Positions 1 through 12,339 of a DNA stretch of 64,000 nt are shown here, piece by piece; within the stretch, counting starts at the first letter, position 1, and each line of letters opens with the position of its first letter. A model generated the notes under the pieces. It worked only from the letters and a program-made list of their open reading frames with translations, was not told the origin of the DNA and did no database searches. Both the position numbers and the translations under genes were made by a program. This stretch comes from Erwinia persicina NBRC 102418. Lineage in GTDB: Bacteria > Pseudomonadota > Gammaproteobacteria > Enterobacterales > Enterobacteriaceae. Where the stretch lies: NCBI RefSeq assembly GCF_001571305.1, contig NZ_BCTN01000017.1:52182-116181 (forward strand). The letters run 5' to 3'.

Positions 1-451
1 GGCGGGTACCGAGCGTGGTGTAACAGAACCGACCCCGACCTTCTCCGCCTGCTTTGGCGCAGCATTCCTGATGCTGCATCCTACACAGTACGCCGAAGTC
101 CTCGTTAAACGGATGAAAGCTGCCGGTGCAGAAGCCTGGCTGGTCAATACCGGCTGGAACGGCAGCGGTAAGCGTATTTCCCTGAAAGACACGCGGGCCA
201 TTATCAACGCGATTCTCAGCGGCGACATTGGCCATGCTGAAACGATAACCCTGCCGATCTTTAATCTGGAAATTCCGTTGAGCCTGCCGGGTGTCGACAG
301 CGCACTGCTTGACCCACGAAATACCTATGTGAATGAAGCCGCATGGGAAGTTAAAGCGCGGGATCTGGCGCAGCGTTTTATCACCAACTTTGATAAGTTT
401 ACCGACACCGAAGCGGGTGCTGCACTGGTGAAAGCCGGGCCTGAACTGTAA
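1..451 (+). CDS. pckA: Phosphoenolpyruvate carboxykinase (ATP), 3' part only
   Basis: C-terminal part of the ATP-dependent enzyme that converts oxaloacetate to phosphoenolpyruvate, the first committed step of gluconeogenesis, in the cytosol. The reading frame is open from the window edge (codons from position 2) and begins with [19 protein letters not shown], a characteristic conserved stretch of PckA; the remainder matches the family to its C-terminus. About 149 codons are present, so roughly the first 70 percent, including most of the nucleotide-binding core, lies outside the window. It converges on envZ, as in E. coli, and ends just before a hairpin at 461-487. Identification is secure; nothing can be said about the start. 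Confidence 0.95.
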   Translation, partial: AGTERGVTEPTPTFSACFGAAFLMLHPTQYAEVLVKRMKAAGAEAWLVNTGWNGSGKRISLKDTRAIINAILSGDIGHAETITLPIFNLEIPLSLPGVDSALLDPRNTYVNEAAWEVKARDLAQRFITNFDKFTDTEAGAALVKAGPEL

Positions 452-460
452 CGCGAGTGA

Positions 461-487
461 GGGGTGACCAGGAACGAGGGTCGCCCC
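461..487 (+). terminator. Hairpin after pckA
   Basis: GGGGTGACC, nine-base loop, GGTCGCCCC. The nine-pair stem is complete on the plus strand with one U-G wobble but would carry a C-A mismatch on the minus strand, so it reads as the pckA terminator. There is no clear T tract after it. Confidence 0.55.
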
Positions 488-505
488 CACACCAGCATCC
501 TTGTC

Positions 506-532
506 GGGACGACACTGATGATGTGTCGCCCC
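506..532 (-). terminator. Hairpin after envZ
   Basis: On the minus strand this reads GGGGCGACAC, loop, GTGTCGTCCC: ten pairs with one G-U wobble. On the plus strand the same position is an A-C mismatch, so it most likely serves the ompR-envZ transcript. It lies back to back with the pckA hairpin. Confidence 0.5.
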
Positions 533-551
533 TGATGATTTCGATCAACCC

Positions 552-2629
<2,078 letters not shown>

Positions 2630-2919
2630 TTCGACACTCCCAAAGGCGCAATTGCCTGAGCCTGTATTTTCAAAAAAGATGCCTGAATGTAACAGTCAAT
2701 AATGGTTTATATTGTAGCCGAAATTGTTACAAAGCATATTAAACAGCAGCTTATCTTTAATTTGCCTCATCAAAACACGCTAAACACCGCCCATTAGTAT
2801 CGGTATTTATCATGGCAAACAAGCAGTAACGTCATGGAATAATTCGGAACAACGGATTTGCATCCTGCAACGTAGCACAACAAAATAGTCTCCATATCTC
2901 GACGAAGAATGGCGCAACA

Positions 2920-3399
2920 ATGAAAACCAAACTGATCACTCGCGAAGGCTACAACCGGCTCAAGCAAGAGCTGGACTTTCTCTGGCGTGAAGAGCGCCCC
3001 GAAGTGACGAAAAAAGTGACCTGGGCAGCCAGCCTGGGTGACCGCAGCGAAAACGCCGACTATCAGTACAATAAAAAGCGTCTGCGTGAAATCGATCGTC
3101 GCGTGCGCTACCTCACCAAGTGCCTGGAACAGCTACGCATCGTCGACTATTCCCCTCAGCAGGATGGCAAAGTTTTTTTCGGTGCATGGGTGGAAGTAGA
3201 AAACGACGATGGCGATGTGAAACGTTTTCGCATCGTCGGCTACGACGAAATTTTTGGGCGTAACGACTATATCTCGATTGACTCGCCGATGGCGCGTGCC
3301 CTGCTGAAAAAAGAAACAGGCGATGCCGCGATTGTGCAGACCCCGGCAGGCGAGGCGCTGTGGTACGTCAACGAGATCAGCTATGTAAAAGAATCCTAA
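2920..3399 (+). CDS. greB: Transcript cleavage factor GreB
   Basis: Binds the secondary channel of RNA polymerase and stimulates cleavage of backtracked RNA so that arrested complexes can resume. 159 residues, matching the family. The N-terminal coiled coil (about 1-75) carries the acidic tip around [20 protein letters not shown], whose Asp/Glu residues coordinate the second metal of the polymerase; the C-terminal FKBP-like domain follows. The ATG is preceded by AT-rich sequence and the divergent ompR promoter region. It is followed by tex after 100 bases, as in E. coli. GreA is longer in its loop and differs in the basic patch; the sequence here matches GreB. Confidence 0.97.
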   Translation: MKTKLITREGYNRLKQELDFLWREERPEVTKKVTWAASLGDRSENADYQYNKKRLREIDRRVRYLTKCLEQLRIVDYSPQQDGKVFFGAWVEVENDDGDVKRFRIVGYDEIFGRNDYISIDSPMARALLKKETGDAAIVQTPAGEALWYVNEISYVKES

Positions 3400-3499
3400 T
3401 CACGCCGTTGCCGTGCCGCAGACCGTCCGACAACTGGCATTCTCCGGCGGCAATCCGTATAACTGTTGCCAATTTATTCCGCTAAAAAGTATCCTAACC

Positions 3500-5833
3500 A
3501 TGATGAATGATTCACTGAGCCAACTGATTGCAAGTGAGCTGCAGGCCAGAGCAGAACAGGTTGAAGCCGCTGTTCGCCTGCTGGATGAAGGAAACACCGT
3601 GCCGTTTATCGCACGTTATCGAAAGGAAGTGACCGGTGGACTGGATGATACCCAGCTGCGTCAGCTTGAAACACGCCTGGGTTACCTGCGTGAGCTTGCC
3701 GACCGCCGCCAGTCCATTCTGAAATCCATTACCGATCAGGGAAAACTGACCGACGAACTGGCTGCTGCCATCAACGCCACGTTGAGTAAAACAGAGCTAG
3801 AAGACCTCTATCTGCCCTACAAGCAGAAACGCCGCACGCGTGGGCAGATCGCAATTGAAGCCGGTCTGCAACCGCTGGCAGAAACGCTGTGGCAGGAACC
3901 TTCTCACGACCCTGAACAGCTGGCAGCCGGCTATATTGATGCCGATAAAGGCGTTGCGGATACCAAAGCCGCGCTGGACGGTGCCCGCTATATCCTGATG
4001 GAGCGTTTTGCCGAAGATGCCGGTCTGCTGGCCAAAGTCCGCGACTACCTGTGGAAAAATGCGCATCTCGTCGCCCGGGTTATTGAGGGCAAAGAGGAAG
4101 AAGGTGCAAAATTCCGTGACTATTTTGATCATCACGAAGCATTAGCTACGGTGCCTTCCCACCGCGCGCTGGCCATGTTCCGGGGCCGCAACGAAGGCAT
4201 ATTACAGCTTGCGCTGAATGCCGACCCGCAGTTTGACGAACCGCCGCGCGAAAGCCACGGTGAGCAGATCATCACCGAGCACCTCAATCTGCGCCTGAAC
4301 AATGCCCCGGCAGATACGTGGCGTAAGGCCGTAGTCAGCTGGACCTGGCGTATCAAAGTGTTACTGCACCTCGAAACCGAGCTGATGGGCACGGTACGCG
4401 AGCGCGCCGAAGATGAGGCGATCAACGTCTTCGCCCGTAATCTGCACGACCTGCTGATGGCCGCCCCGGCGGGCATGCGTGCCACTATGGGCCTCGATCC
4501 CGGCCTGCGTACCGGGGTGAAAGTCGCGGTCGTTGATGCGACCGGCAAGCTGGTCGCTACCGACACGATCTATCCCCATACCGGACAGACAGCAAAAGCC
4601 GCCGCCGCTGTCGCTGCGCTCTGTACCCGACATCAGGTTGAGCTGGTCGCTATCGGTAACGGCACCGCTTCACGCGAAACTGAGCGTTTCTATCTGGAAG
4701 TGCAGAAACAGTTCCCGCAGGTGCAGGGCCAGAAAGTCATCGTCAGCGAAGCCGGAGCCTCGGTCTATTCCGCCTCCGAGCTGGCAGCGCTGGAGTTCCC
4801 GGGGCTGGATGTCTCCCTGCGCGGCGCAGTGTCAATCGCCCGTCGCCTGCAGGATCCGCTTTCCGAGCTGGTGAAGATCGACCCGAAATCCATCGGCGTG
4901 GGCCAGTACCAGCATGACGTCAGCCAGAGCCAACTGGCGAAAAAGCTGGATGCCGTGGTGGAAGACTGCGTTAACGGCGTCGGTGTGGATCTCAATACCG
5001 CGTCCGTACCGCTGCTGACGCGCGTGGCGGGTCTGAGCAAGATGATCGCCCAGAATATTGTTGCCTGGCGTGACGAAAATGGCCGCTTCCAGAACCGCCA
5101 GCAACTGCTGAAAGTCGGTCGCCTGGGGCCAAAGGCGTTTGAACAGTGTGCCGGGTTCCTGCGTATCACTCAGGGGGATAATCCGCTGGATGCCTCCACG
5201 GTGCACCCGGAAGCCTATCCGGTGGTAGAGCGTATCCTCGCGGCCACCGAACAGGCGCTTAACGACCTGATGGGGAACCCGACGGAATTACGCAGCCTGA
5301 GAGCCGTTGATTTTACCGACGAACGCTTTGGCGTTCCGACAGTCAGCGATATCATCAAAGAGCTGGAAAAACCGGGCCGCGACCCGCGTCCGGAGTTTAA
5401 AACGGCGCAGTTTGCTGAGGGTGTCGACACCATGAATGATCTGCTGCCAGGCATGGTGCTGGAAGGCTCCGTGACCAATGTGACAAACTTTGGTGCCTTC
5501 GTTGATATCGGCGTTCATCAGGACGGCCTGGTGCATATCTCGTCGCTGTCCGATAAGTTTGTCGACGATCCGCACAAAGTGGTGAAAGCCGGTGATGTGG
5601 TGAAAGTGAAGGTGATGGAAGTGGATTTACCGCGTAAACGTATTGCGCTGACCATGCGCCTTGACGAACAGCCGGGTGAAACCAGCGCACGCCGCGGCGG
5701 TGGCAATCATGCCGCCAGCGGTCGCGACAACGCCCGACCGGCAAAAACCAGCCCCAAACGCCCTGCTGCCCAGCCAGCGGGTAACAGTGCGATGGGCGAT
5801 GCCCTCGCCGCTGCATTTGGCAAAAAAAGCTGA
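3500..5833 (+). CDS. tex: Transcription accessory protein Tex (YhgF)
   Basis: Conserved nucleic-acid-binding protein involved in transcription and stress tolerance; the exact role is unsettled. 777 residues from the ATG-ATG pair at 3500; an upstream in-frame start at 3413 is rejected because the first 29 residues do not resemble Tex, whereas [20 protein letters not shown] does. Domains in order: N-terminal Tex core, YqgF/RNase H-like domain near residue 330 ([16 protein letters not shown]), helix-hairpin-helix near 495 ([19 protein letters not shown]), and an S1 domain from about 650 ([20 protein letters not shown]). The tail is rich in Arg, Pro and Ala, as in E. coli. A strong terminator follows. 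Confidence 0.97.
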   Translation: MMNDSLSQLIASELQARAEQVEAAVRLLDEGNTVPFIARYRKEVTGGLDDTQLRQLETRLGYLRELADRRQSILKSITDQGKLTDELAAAINATLSKTELEDLYLPYKQKRRTRGQIAIEAGLQPLAETLWQEPSHDPEQLAAGYIDADKGVADTKAALDGARYILMERFAEDAGLLAKVRDYLWKNAHLVARVIEGKEEEGAKFRDYFDHHEALATVPSHRALAMFRGRNEGILQLALNADPQFDEPPRESHGEQIITEHLNLRLNNAPADTWRKAVVSWTWRIKVLLHLETELMGTVRERAEDEAINVFARNLHDLLMAAPAGMRATMGLDPGLRTGVKVAVVDATGKLVATDTIYPHTGQTAKAAAAVAALCTRHQVELVAIGNGTASRETERFYLEVQKQFPQVQGQKVIVSEAGASVYSASELAALEFPGLDVSLRGAVSIARRLQDPLSELVKIDPKSIGVGQYQHDVSQSQLAKKLDAVVEDCVNGVGVDLNTASVPLLTRVAGLSKMIAQNIVAWRDENGRFQNRQQLLKVGRLGPKAFEQCAGFLRITQGDNPLDASTVHPEAYPVVERILAATEQALNDLMGNPTELRSLRAVDFTDERFGVPTVSDIIKELEKPGRDPRPEFKTAQFAEGVDTMNDLLPGMVLEGSVTNVTNFGAFVDIGVHQDGLVHISSLSDKFVDDPHKVVKAGDVVKVKVMEVDLPRKRIALTMRLDEQPGETSARRGGGNHAASGRDNARPAKTSPKRPAAQPAGNSAMGDALAAAFGKKS

Positions 5834-5841
5834 TGCTGACA

Positions 5842-5866
5842 GCGGGCCTGCGGGCCCGCCCTTTTT
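5842..5866 (+). terminator. Intrinsic terminator after tex
   Basis: GCGGGCC, loop TGCG, GGCCCGC, then CC and five T. A typical rho-independent terminator nine bases after the tex stop codon. Confidence 0.88.
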
Positions 5867-5898
5867 CCTCAATCTTGTCCCTCTCCCTGCGCTATAAG

Positions 5899-5940
5899 TT
5901 GCTCCATATCAATGTGAGCAATAATCACTCTCATTAAAAT
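5899..5940 (+). promoter_or_regulatory. feoAB promoter with FNR box and Fur-like site
   Basis: TTGCTCCATATCAA at 5899-5912 matches the FNR consensus TTGAT-N4-ATCAA at nine of ten positions. A -10-like TAAAAT lies at 5935-5940, which would put the start near 5946 and the FNR centre near -41, the class II position. Between them, 5914-5935 (TGAGCAATAATCACTCTCAT) resembles a degenerate Fur box. E. coli feo is activated by FNR and repressed by Fur, so the layout fits; the Fur part is weaker. Confidence 0.62.
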
Positions 5941-5981
5941 TCTCAGTGTCTTTTTCTTCACGCAGCATACAGGCACCTACC

Positions 5982-6224
5982 ATGCAACTGATCCCACAGC
6001 AGTTCTACCGTATCGCCGGCTTTTCACCCGCTATCAATCCGGCATTTCGTCAGAAGTTAATGGCGCTGGGTCTGTTACCCGGCTCCACTTTTCAGCTGAT
6101 CCGCGTGGCGCCACTGGGCGATCCTTTGCATATCGAAACGCGCCGCATCAGTCTGATGTTGCGTAAAAAAGACCTCTCCCTGCTGCAGCTGGAAGCGGTT
6201 AACCCGGTGGGAGATCTCGCATGA
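5982..6224 (+). CDS. feoA: Ferrous iron transport protein FeoA
   Basis: Small cytosolic SH3-like protein needed for Fe2+ uptake by FeoB. 80 residues from the ATG at 5982 ([15 protein letters not shown]), against 75 in E. coli. A GTG at 5946 is in frame but would add 12 unconserved residues and would sit on the predicted transcription start. Conserved features are the [13 protein letters not shown] segment, VAPLGDP and [14 protein letters not shown]. The stop overlaps the feoB start by four bases (ATGA), so the two are coupled. Regulation is likely by oxygen and iron through the upstream FNR and Fur-like sites. Confidence 0.95.
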   Translation: MQLIPQQFYRIAGFSPAINPAFRQKLMALGLLPGSTFQLIRVAPLGDPLHIETRRISLMLRKKDLSLLQLEAVNPVGDLA

Positions 6225-8524
6225 AAACCTGCACTATTGCACTGACGGGCAATCCGAACGTGGGGAAAACCACCCTGTTTAATCAGCTGACCGGCTCACG
6301 TCAGCGGGTGGGTAACTGGGCCGGAGTGACCGTCGAACGCAAAGAGGGGCAGTTCAGCACGGCAGAACATCAGGTGCGACTGGTGGATCTTCCCGGTTGC
6401 TACTCCCTCACCACCCTGTCTGCGCAGGCCTCGCTGGATGAACAGATTGCCTGTCAGTATCTGCTGGAGGGCGAAGCCGACCTGGTGATTAACGTCGTGG
6501 ATGCCAGTAATCTTGAGCGTAACCTCTACCTGACCCTGCAACTACTGGAGATGGGGCAATCCTGTATTATCGTGCTGAATATGCTGGATATTATTGAAAG
6601 CCAGCAGACCAGGATGGATCTCAGCATTCTGGAGCAGGCACTGGGCTGCCCGGTGGTGCCGATGGTCTCTACACGCGGGCGCGGCATTGATCGCCTGAAG
6701 AATACTATCGATCGTGAGATGCCTGAGCACACCCCGCTGGCCGTGCCTTATCCGCCATCGCTGCAACCCGTGATGGATGCATTGATAGCCGCGATGCCAG
6801 CCTCCACGACACCGCAGAAGAAACGCTGGCTGGCTCTGCAGATGCTGGAAGGCGATATCGCCAGCCAGCAGCAGATGCCCGCAGCCGCCGCGTTGCTGCC
6901 GGCACTGAAGTCAACGCTGGAGGAGGACGCCGCGCAGACTATCGTCAGCAGCCGCTATCAGTTCATCGAATCACTGTGCCACCGGGTGATCCATGAGGCA
7001 GGCATCCGGGCGGTACTCAGTCAGCGCCTGGATCAGCTAACTCTGAACCGCTGGCTCGGCCTGCCGGTCTTTCTGCTGGTGATGTATCTGATGTTCTTTC
7101 TTGCTATCAACCTGGGGGGGGCGCTGCAGCCTTTGTTCGACCTCGGCTCTGCGGCCCTCTTTATTCAGGGCACGCAGTGGCTGGGCGTAACCTTGCATAT
7201 GCCGGTGTGGCTGACGCTGTTTCTGGCTCAGGGCATAGGCGGAGGGATCAATACCGTCATGCCGCTGGTGCCGCAGATTGGCATGATGTATCTGTTTCTC
7301 TCCCTGCTGGAAGACTCTGGTTATATGGCTCGCGCCGCCTTTGTGATGGATCGGTTGATGCAGGCACTGGGGCTGCCGGGTAAATCCTTTGTGCCGCTGA
7401 TCGTCGGCTTCGGCTGTAACGTGCCGTCAGTCATGGGCGCACGCACGCTGGATGCCCCGCGTGAACGCCTTATCACGGTGCTGATGGCCCCGTTTATCTC
7501 CTGCGGGGCCCGGCTGGCAATCTTTGCTGTCTTCGCGGCGGCCTTCTTCGGCCAGGGCGGGGCGCTGGTGGTGTTCAGTCTCTATCTGCTGGGCATCTGC
7601 GCGGCCATTGCCACCGGTCTGTTACTCAAACATACGCTGATGCGCGGGGAGGCCAGCCCGTTTGTGATGGAACTGCCGCTGTGGCATATGCCGCACGCGA
7701 AAAGTCTGCTGCTGCAGACCTGGCAGCGTCTGCGCGGCTTTGTGCTGCGCGCCGGGAAAGTAATCGTGATGGTTAGTATGCTGATCGGCGCGCTGAACAG
7801 CTTTTCTTTTAGCGGTCAGGCGGTCAGTCACCTGAATGATTCCGCTCTGGCCAGCGTCAGCCGAACACTGACCCCGCTGCTGGCCCCCATTGGCGTGCAC
7901 AATGATAACTGGCAGGCCACCGTTGGCCTGCTGACCGGAGCGATGGCCAAAGAGGTGGTGGTAGGTACGCTTAACACCCTGTACACCGCTGAAGCGCTGC
8001 AGCAGCAGCCCTTTGACGCCAGCCAGTTCAGCCTGAGCGGACAGCTGTATGACGCTGTAGCGGAAACCTGGCAGGGCATTAAAGCCACCTTCAGCCTCAG
8101 CGTTCTCGCCAATCCGATCGAGGCCAGTAAAGGCGACGCCGAAATGGCCAGCGGAGCCATGGGGACAATGCACAGTAAGTTCGTCAGTGACGCCGCCGCC
8201 TACAGCTATCTGATTTTTGTGCTGCTGTACGTGCCCTGCGTTTCGGTGATGGGGGCCATTGCCCGTGAAAGCAGCAGCCGCTGGATGATGTTCTCCATTC
8301 TGTGGGGGCTGGATCTGGCGTATTCCCTGGCAGCCCTGTTTTATCAGGTTTCCAGCTTCCGACAGCATCCGGGCAGCAGCAGCCTGATTATTGCCATCGT
8401 GCTGCTGTTCAACGCGCTGCTGCTGGCCGCCCTGCGCCGCGTGAAAATGCCACCAGCACTGATCCCGGTGAAAAATATTTCCCACGGCTGCACATCCTGT
8501 GAAAAAAATGGCCGCTGTCACTGA
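6221..8524 (+). CDS. feoB: Ferrous iron permease FeoB
   Basis: Inner-membrane Fe2+ transporter with a cytosolic GTPase domain. 767 residues against 773 in E. coli. The G domain opens with [16 protein letters not shown] (G1, residues 10-25), with DLPGCYSL as G3 and NMLD as G4; a GDI-like helical domain follows to about 270, then two Gate repeats of membrane helices (for example [14 protein letters not shown] and the ALNSFSFSG region). The C-terminus is cysteine-bearing ([10 protein letters not shown]). An 8-G run at 7114-7121 lies in the coding region. No feoC follows, unlike E. coli; the next gene is an unrelated glycoside phosphorylase. Confidence 0.97.
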   Translation: MKTCTIALTGNPNVGKTTLFNQLTGSRQRVGNWAGVTVERKEGQFSTAEHQVRLVDLPGCYSLTTLSAQASLDEQIACQYLLEGEADLVINVVDASNLERNLYLTLQLLEMGQSCIIVLNMLDIIESQQTRMDLSILEQALGCPVVPMVSTRGRGIDRLKNTIDREMPEHTPLAVPYPPSLQPVMDALIAAMPASTTPQKKRWLALQMLEGDIASQQQMPAAAALLPALKSTLEEDAAQTIVSSRYQFIESLCHRVIHEAGIRAVLSQRLDQLTLNRWLGLPVFLLVMYLMFFLAINLGGALQPLFDLGSAALFIQGTQWLGVTLHMPVWLTLFLAQGIGGGINTVMPLVPQIGMMYLFLSLLEDSGYMARAAFVMDRLMQALGLPGKSFVPLIVGFGCNVPSVMGARTLDAPRERLITVLMAPFISCGARLAIFAVFAAAFFGQGGALVVFSLYLLGICAAIATGLLLKHTLMRGEASPFVMELPLWHMPHAKSLLLQTWQRLRGFVLRAGKVIVMVSMLIGALNSFSFSGQAVSHLNDSALASVSRTLTPLLAPIGVHNDNWQATVGLLTGAMAKEVVVGTLNTLYTAEALQQQPFDASQFSLSGQLYDAVAETWQGIKATFSLSVLANPIEASKGDAEMASGAMGTMHSKFVSDAAAYSYLIFVLLYVPCVSVMGAIARESSSRWMMFSILWGLDLAYSLAALFYQVSSFRQHPGSSSLIIAIVLLFNALLLAALRRVKMPPALIPVKNISHGCTSCEKNGRCH

Positions 8525-8636
8525 TGCGCTTACGCACGAAGGCGAAACGTCGCGCGAGGAGTTGTGTTTTTTTGATCAGCGTCTACAGTGAAAAATAACG
8601 CCTGAATTTTCACTCGCGGTGGCCAGAAAAATAATA

Positions 8637-10325
8637 ATGGATATTATCAATAACTTAATAGATAAAATCTACGACTACTCTTTCCCGCCATCGTGCCTGC
8701 AGCGGCTGCATACGCTGATTGCCGATGCACGCGGGGCAGTTTGTCATCCGCGTAAACCGCACTGGGACGAAAAAGACGTGGTGCTGATCACCTATGCCGA
8801 TCAGTTTCATGCTGAAAATACGCCAACCCTGACGACCTTCTCCCGCTTCTGGCAGCAACACCTCGCATCCAGCTTCAACCTGGTGCATCTGCTGCCTTTC
8901 TTCCCGTACTCTTCCGATGATGGCTTCTCGGTGATTGATTATCACCAGGTTAATCCCGTGTGCGGAGGCTGGCAGGAGATTGCCGATTTGCGCCAGCTTA
9001 CGCGGCTGATGTTCGATTTTGTCTGTAACCACATGTCAGCCGAAAGCGCCTGGTTCAGGCACTATCTGGCGCAGGATCCGGGCTGGGATGATTTCTTTAT
9101 CAGTATGCCCCCCACCACCGATCTGAGTGCGGTGACCCGGCCCCGGACATCGCCGTTGCTGACGCCGTTCGACATGGCCAGTGGTGAAACCCGTTTTATC
9201 TGGAGCACCTTTAGCGCCGATCAGATTGACCTTAATTTCGCTAATCCGGAGGTGCTCATCGCCATGGTGAACGTCCTGCTGGATTACCTGAAAAAGGGGG
9301 CGGATTACATCCGTCTGGATGCCGTGGGCTATATGTGGAAAACCCCCGGCACCCCCTGTATCCATCTGGAAAAGACGCATCAGTTGGTCAAGCTGTTTCG
9401 CGCTATTGCCAATGAGGTGGCGCCAGGGACCGTGGTGCTGACTGAAACGAATGTGCCGCATAAAGATAACATCAGCTACTTTGGCAACGGGCGTGATGAA
9501 GCCCAGATGGTTTATCAGTTTTCGCTGCCCCCGCTGGTGCTGCACGCTATTCACTACGGCTCATCGCGCGCATTGCGCCAGTGGGCCTCCTCGCTCGACG
9601 GCGGCAGCGGATCCACCACCTTCTTTAACTTCCTGGCTTCTCATGACGGAATTGGTCTCAATCCACTGCGCGGGATCCTGCCGGAAACCGAGATCGTCTC
9701 GCTGGTGCGAGACCTGGCGATGGAGGGCGCACTGGTTTCCTATAAAAACAACCCGGATGGCAGCACCAGTCCGTATGAAATTAACGTCACCTATATGGAT
9801 GCGCTGAATCAGAAGGTCGATGATGATGAGACCCGCCTGCGTCGTTTCCTGCTGGCCCATGCGCTGCTGCTGGCCTTTCCAGGCGTTCCGGCGGTCTATA
9901 TTCAAAGTATCCTGGGTTCACGTAATGATATGGACGGCGTCAAAGCCGCCGGACACAATCGTGCGATTAACCGGCAGAAATATGCTGTCAGCGAGATTGA
10001 AGCGGCACTGGCGGAAAAAGATTCACTGCGGCAGCGGGTCTATTTCGCCCTCAGTCAACTCATCCAGCTGCGTACCCGCCAGCCCGCCTTCCATCCGGAT
10101 AATCCGATGAAGATCATCGACAGCGATAATTCGCTGCTGGTGCTGAAACGTCAGGCCAGGGAGGAACAGGAGTCATTGTGGTGTGTGTTTAATCTGAGCA
10201 GTAAAGCGGTCAGCATGATGCTGCCGGAGCCGCGCTGGTACCGTGATATAGCCAGTGGCGATCGTATTGATGGTACGCAGTCACTGCGGCTGGAACCCTG
10301 GGCTTTTCACTGGCTGAAAATCTGA
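8637..10325 (+). CDS. Glucosylglycerate phosphorylase homologue (GH13_18, YcjM-like)
   Basis: Glycoside hydrolase family 13 phosphorylase. By resemblance to E. coli YcjM it should reversibly phosphorolyse a glucosyl glycoside, most likely glucosylglycerate, to glucose-1-phosphate. 562 residues from ATG 8637 (MDIINNLIDKIYDYSFPP); a GTG at 8619 in frame is possible but adds an unconserved basic hexapeptide. Motifs include LITYADQFH, HLLPFFPYSSDDGFSVIDYH, DFVCNHMS, the nucleophile region YIRLDAVGYMWK, the acid/base VLTETNVPHKDN and NFLASHDGIGLNPLRG. The loop sequences follow YcjM rather than sucrose phosphorylase. It stands alone: no ycj-type transporter, kinase or regulator is adjacent. Substrate is inferred only from family resemblance. 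Confidence 0.85.
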   Translation: MDIINNLIDKIYDYSFPPSCLQRLHTLIADARGAVCHPRKPHWDEKDVVLITYADQFHAENTPTLTTFSRFWQQHLASSFNLVHLLPFFPYSSDDGFSVIDYHQVNPVCGGWQEIADLRQLTRLMFDFVCNHMSAESAWFRHYLAQDPGWDDFFISMPPTTDLSAVTRPRTSPLLTPFDMASGETRFIWSTFSADQIDLNFANPEVLIAMVNVLLDYLKKGADYIRLDAVGYMWKTPGTPCIHLEKTHQLVKLFRAIANEVAPGTVVLTETNVPHKDNISYFGNGRDEAQMVYQFSLPPLVLHAIHYGSSRALRQWASSLDGGSGSTTFFNFLASHDGIGLNPLRGILPETEIVSLVRDLAMEGALVSYKNNPDGSTSPYEINVTYMDALNQKVDDDETRLRRFLLAHALLLAFPGVPAVYIQSILGSRNDMDGVKAAGHNRAINRQKYAVSEIEAALAEKDSLRQRVYFALSQLIQLRTRQPAFHPDNPMKIIDSDNSLLVLKRQAREEQESLWCVFNLSSKAVSMMLPEPRWYRDIASGDRIDGTQSLRLEPWAFHWLKI

Positions 10326-10352
10326 ACCTGCCCACCCGCGGGGTGAGCAGGT
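10326..10352. terminator. Bidirectional hairpin between convergent genes
   Basis: ACCTGCCCACCC, loop GCG, GGGTGAGCAGGT. Twelve pairs with one mismatch on the plus strand; on the minus strand the mismatch becomes a wobble pair. It sits between the phosphorylase stop and the stop of the convergent small gene. There is no strong T tract on either side. Confidence 0.55.
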
Positions 10353-10359
10353 AACCCTC

Positions 10360-10626
10360 TTACTTATACACTTCAGCCAGCGCGTGATCGCGATTACCCT
10401 GTTGGGCTGCGACGATCACGTAGTATTTCCCCCCCTTCTCATCGGCCTTTTTCGATAAGCGGGCGTTAGCATCCATGGGGTCGTTTGTGGAGTTTGTCGT
10501 TACCGTTCCGATTTTCTCCAGCTTCATCTCCTGCGCTTTTTCACGCGTAATTTGCTCGGCTGCGCCAGCGGTAAACACGGCAAAAGTGGTTAACAGCAGG
10601 GCAGAGACAGTGATTAGCTTTTTCAT
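10360..10626 (-). CDS. YhcN/BhsA-family (DUF1471) periplasmic protein
   Basis: Small secreted stress-type protein of the DUF1471 family. 88 residues from the ATG at 10626, which follows a strong ribosome site (AGGAGAGG); the much longer upstream extension in the same frame has no protein-like character. Residues 1-22 form a signal peptide (MKKLITVSALLLTTFAVFTA, cut after AGAA or close by). The mature part has the family pattern: a degenerate KIGTVTTNST segment, then a DANARLSKKADEKGGKYYVI helix-strand block. Members include YhcN, BhsA and McbA, linked to acid, peroxide or biofilm responses; which one this equals cannot be decided from sequence alone. Confidence 0.85.
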   Translation of the reverse strand: MKKLITVSALLLTTFAVFTAGAAEQITREKAQEMKLEKIGTVTTNSTNDPMDANARLSKKADEKGGKYYVIVAAQQGNRDHALAEVYK

Positions 10627-10786
10627 ACAATTTCCTCTCCTTAGGGCAATATTTCCAGTTGATGCAGGCCGTAAAAATACGACCACTGTTATTATTGTCC
10701 CGGCGGGAAAAAGCGGCAACGTGGTGAATTGTTGCAAAAAGTAATCTGAAATGGCATGACGCATGCCCCGGCACGCTGGCCTTATT

Positions 10787-11563
10787 TCAGGGCCACACCT
10801 CAGCGCTAAAATCAATAATTCGCTGAGAGAACGCCTCCGGGTGAGAGATAAACGGCGCATGGGCCGCCTTGTCGATAACATGACTGTGGCTGTCCGGCCA
10901 ACTGGCATCCAGCAGCGGGACAATGCGGCGCGGCACCAGTCCGTCCAGCGCACCATATAGCCGCAGGAAGGGCATCGCCAGCGCGGCCATATCCTGACGA
11001 AGATCGGCGGTCTTCAGTATTTCCAGCCCCCCGTTCAGCACGTCCACTGTCGGAACCGGACGTTCAAATACCACGCTCTTCAGCGCGCGGGCATCCTGCC
11101 TGGCGCTGTCAGTCCCCAGGGTTTGCAGCGCCAGGAAACGTTCCACCGTACGCTGGAAATCCTCACTCAGTTGCTGCTGAAAATTGGCCAGCGTATCGGG
11201 TTTGATGCCCGGCCAGTCCTCCGTTGCGCTGAAGCGCGGCGAGGATGCAACGCTAATCAGCCCTTTCACCTGCTGCGGGAAGTCCAGCGCCACCTGGCTG
11301 GCCACCAGACCTCCGAGCGACCAGCCAAGCCAGACAGCGTCGGCCGGTACCCGGGTGGCCACCTCCGCCGCCATCGCCTTCAGCGTCATCGGCGCAAAGC
11401 CCTGGCTGTGACCGTAGCCGGGCAGATCCACCAGGTGCAGGCAAAAATGCGCGCTGAGTCGACGGCTGATGCAATGCCAGACCCCGGCGTTCAGACCCCA
11501 TCCGTGCAGCAGCACAAGATGGCGATCGCCGTGGCCAATAGTCTCCCGGTGAAGCGTACTCAT
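10787..11563 (-). CDS. bioH: Pimeloyl-[acyl-carrier protein] methyl ester esterase BioH
   Basis: Alpha/beta hydrolase that removes the methyl group from pimeloyl-ACP methyl ester, ending the BioC-BioH route to the pimeloyl moiety of biotin. 258 residues, against 256 in E. coli. The nucleophile elbow is GWSLGG with Ser82; the oxyanion region is [12 protein letters not shown] near residue 18; the catalytic His is in [15 protein letters not shown] near the C-terminus. It is divergent from gntX, with 34 bases between the two starts, exactly as in E. coli. No other biotin gene is nearby, which is usual for bioH. Confidence 0.95.
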   Translation of the reverse strand: MSTLHRETIGHGDRHLVLLHGWGLNAGVWHCISRRLSAHFCLHLVDLPGYGHSQGFAPMTLKAMAAEVATRVPADAVWLGWSLGGLVASQVALDFPQQVKGLISVASSPRFSATEDWPGIKPDTLANFQQQLSEDFQRTVERFLALQTLGTDSARQDARALKSVVFERPVPTVDVLNGGLEILKTADLRQDMAALAMPFLRLYGALDGLVPRRIVPLLDASWPDSHSHVIDKAAHAPFISHPEAFSQRIIDFSAEVWP

Positions 11564-11597
11564 GGGTTATGGTCCTGTTTTTTATTGTGAGGTCGCC

Positions 11598-12281
11598 ATG
11601 CTACCAATGCCAGCGGGCTGTTGGCTATGCCTGATGCCACTCCGTTACTCACAGCACGGCCTGTGCAGCGTCTGTCTGCGCCAGCTTCTGACGCAGCCAG
11701 CCTGTTGCCCGCGCTGTGGATTACCCAGCCAGATGAAGAAAACGGTCTGTGGTCGCTGCCTGCGCCGCCCGCCACCGTGGCAGCACCTGGTGCGCGTTAC
11801 CCCCTGGCAGCCTCCGCTGGACCGGCTGGTGAACCAGCTGAAGTTTTATCGCGCCACCGCACATGCGGTAATGCTGGCGCGGCTGATGCTGCTATGCTGG
11901 TTAATGCAGCGGCGTGAAACCGGGCTGCGCCGACCGGACCTGCTGTTAACGGTGCCACTGCATCACCGCCGTGCCTGGCAGCGGGGCTATAATCAACTGG
12001 AGGACATGGCGCACTGGCTGGCCCGTCGGGTGCCATGTCAGTATCTGCCCCGCGCCGTCACGCGCATCCGGGCCGGACATATCCAACACACCCTGGGCGC
12101 GGTGGCGCGGCGCAAAAATTTGCGTGGTGCCTTCCGCCTTGAAAGGGAAGTGCGCGGTCTGCATATCAGTCTGCTGGATGATGTGGTGACCACTGGCAGC
12201 ACCGCCGCCGAGATCAGCCGCCTTCTGCTGGCCCACGGCGCCGCCAGCGTACAGATCTGGTGCCTGTGCCGAACCTTGTAG
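11598..12281 (+). CDS. gntX: ComF-family phosphoribosyltransferase-like protein GntX
   Basis: Member of the ComF/GntX family, related to the DNA-uptake protein ComFC. 227 residues from ATG 11598 (MLPMPAGCWLCLMPL), the same length as E. coli GntX; an earlier in-frame ATG at 11562 overlaps the bioH start and is unlikely. Two N-terminal CxxC pairs (CWLC, CSVC, then CPRC and CGRC) suggest a zinc ribbon at residues 8-60. The C-terminal phosphoribosyltransferase motif VSLLDDVVTTGSTAAEI-like segment is clear near residue 195. Despite its name a role in gluconate use is not established; the family is linked to DNA uptake and use. It lies 58 bases before nfuA. Confidence 0.93.
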   Translation: MLPMPAGCWLCLMPLRYSQHGLCSVCLRQLLTQPACCPRCGLPSQMKKTVCGRCLRRPPPWQHLVRVTPWQPPLDRLVNQLKFYRATAHAVMLARLMLLCWLMQRRETGLRRPDLLLTVPLHHRRAWQRGYNQLEDMAHWLARRVPCQYLPRAVTRIRAGHIQHTLGAVARRKNLRGAFRLEREVRGLHISLLDDVVTTGSTAAEISRLLLAHGAASVQIWCLCRTL

Positions 12282-12339
12282 AGCGTCGGTGATGGGCGTA
12301 TTATAACCAACGAAATTAGTCAACTATTGAGCAATCGCC

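Noticed and set aside
10746..10790. Nested inverted repeat near the bioH stop, including GGCATGACGCATGCC
   Set aside because: The outer arms overlap the bioH stop codon and there is no T tract, so I could not decide on a terminator.
10627..10956. Long N-terminal extension of the YhcN-like frame
   Set aside because: The ATG at 10626 has a strong ribosome site and starts a clean signal peptide; upstream residues overlap bioH and are not protein-like.
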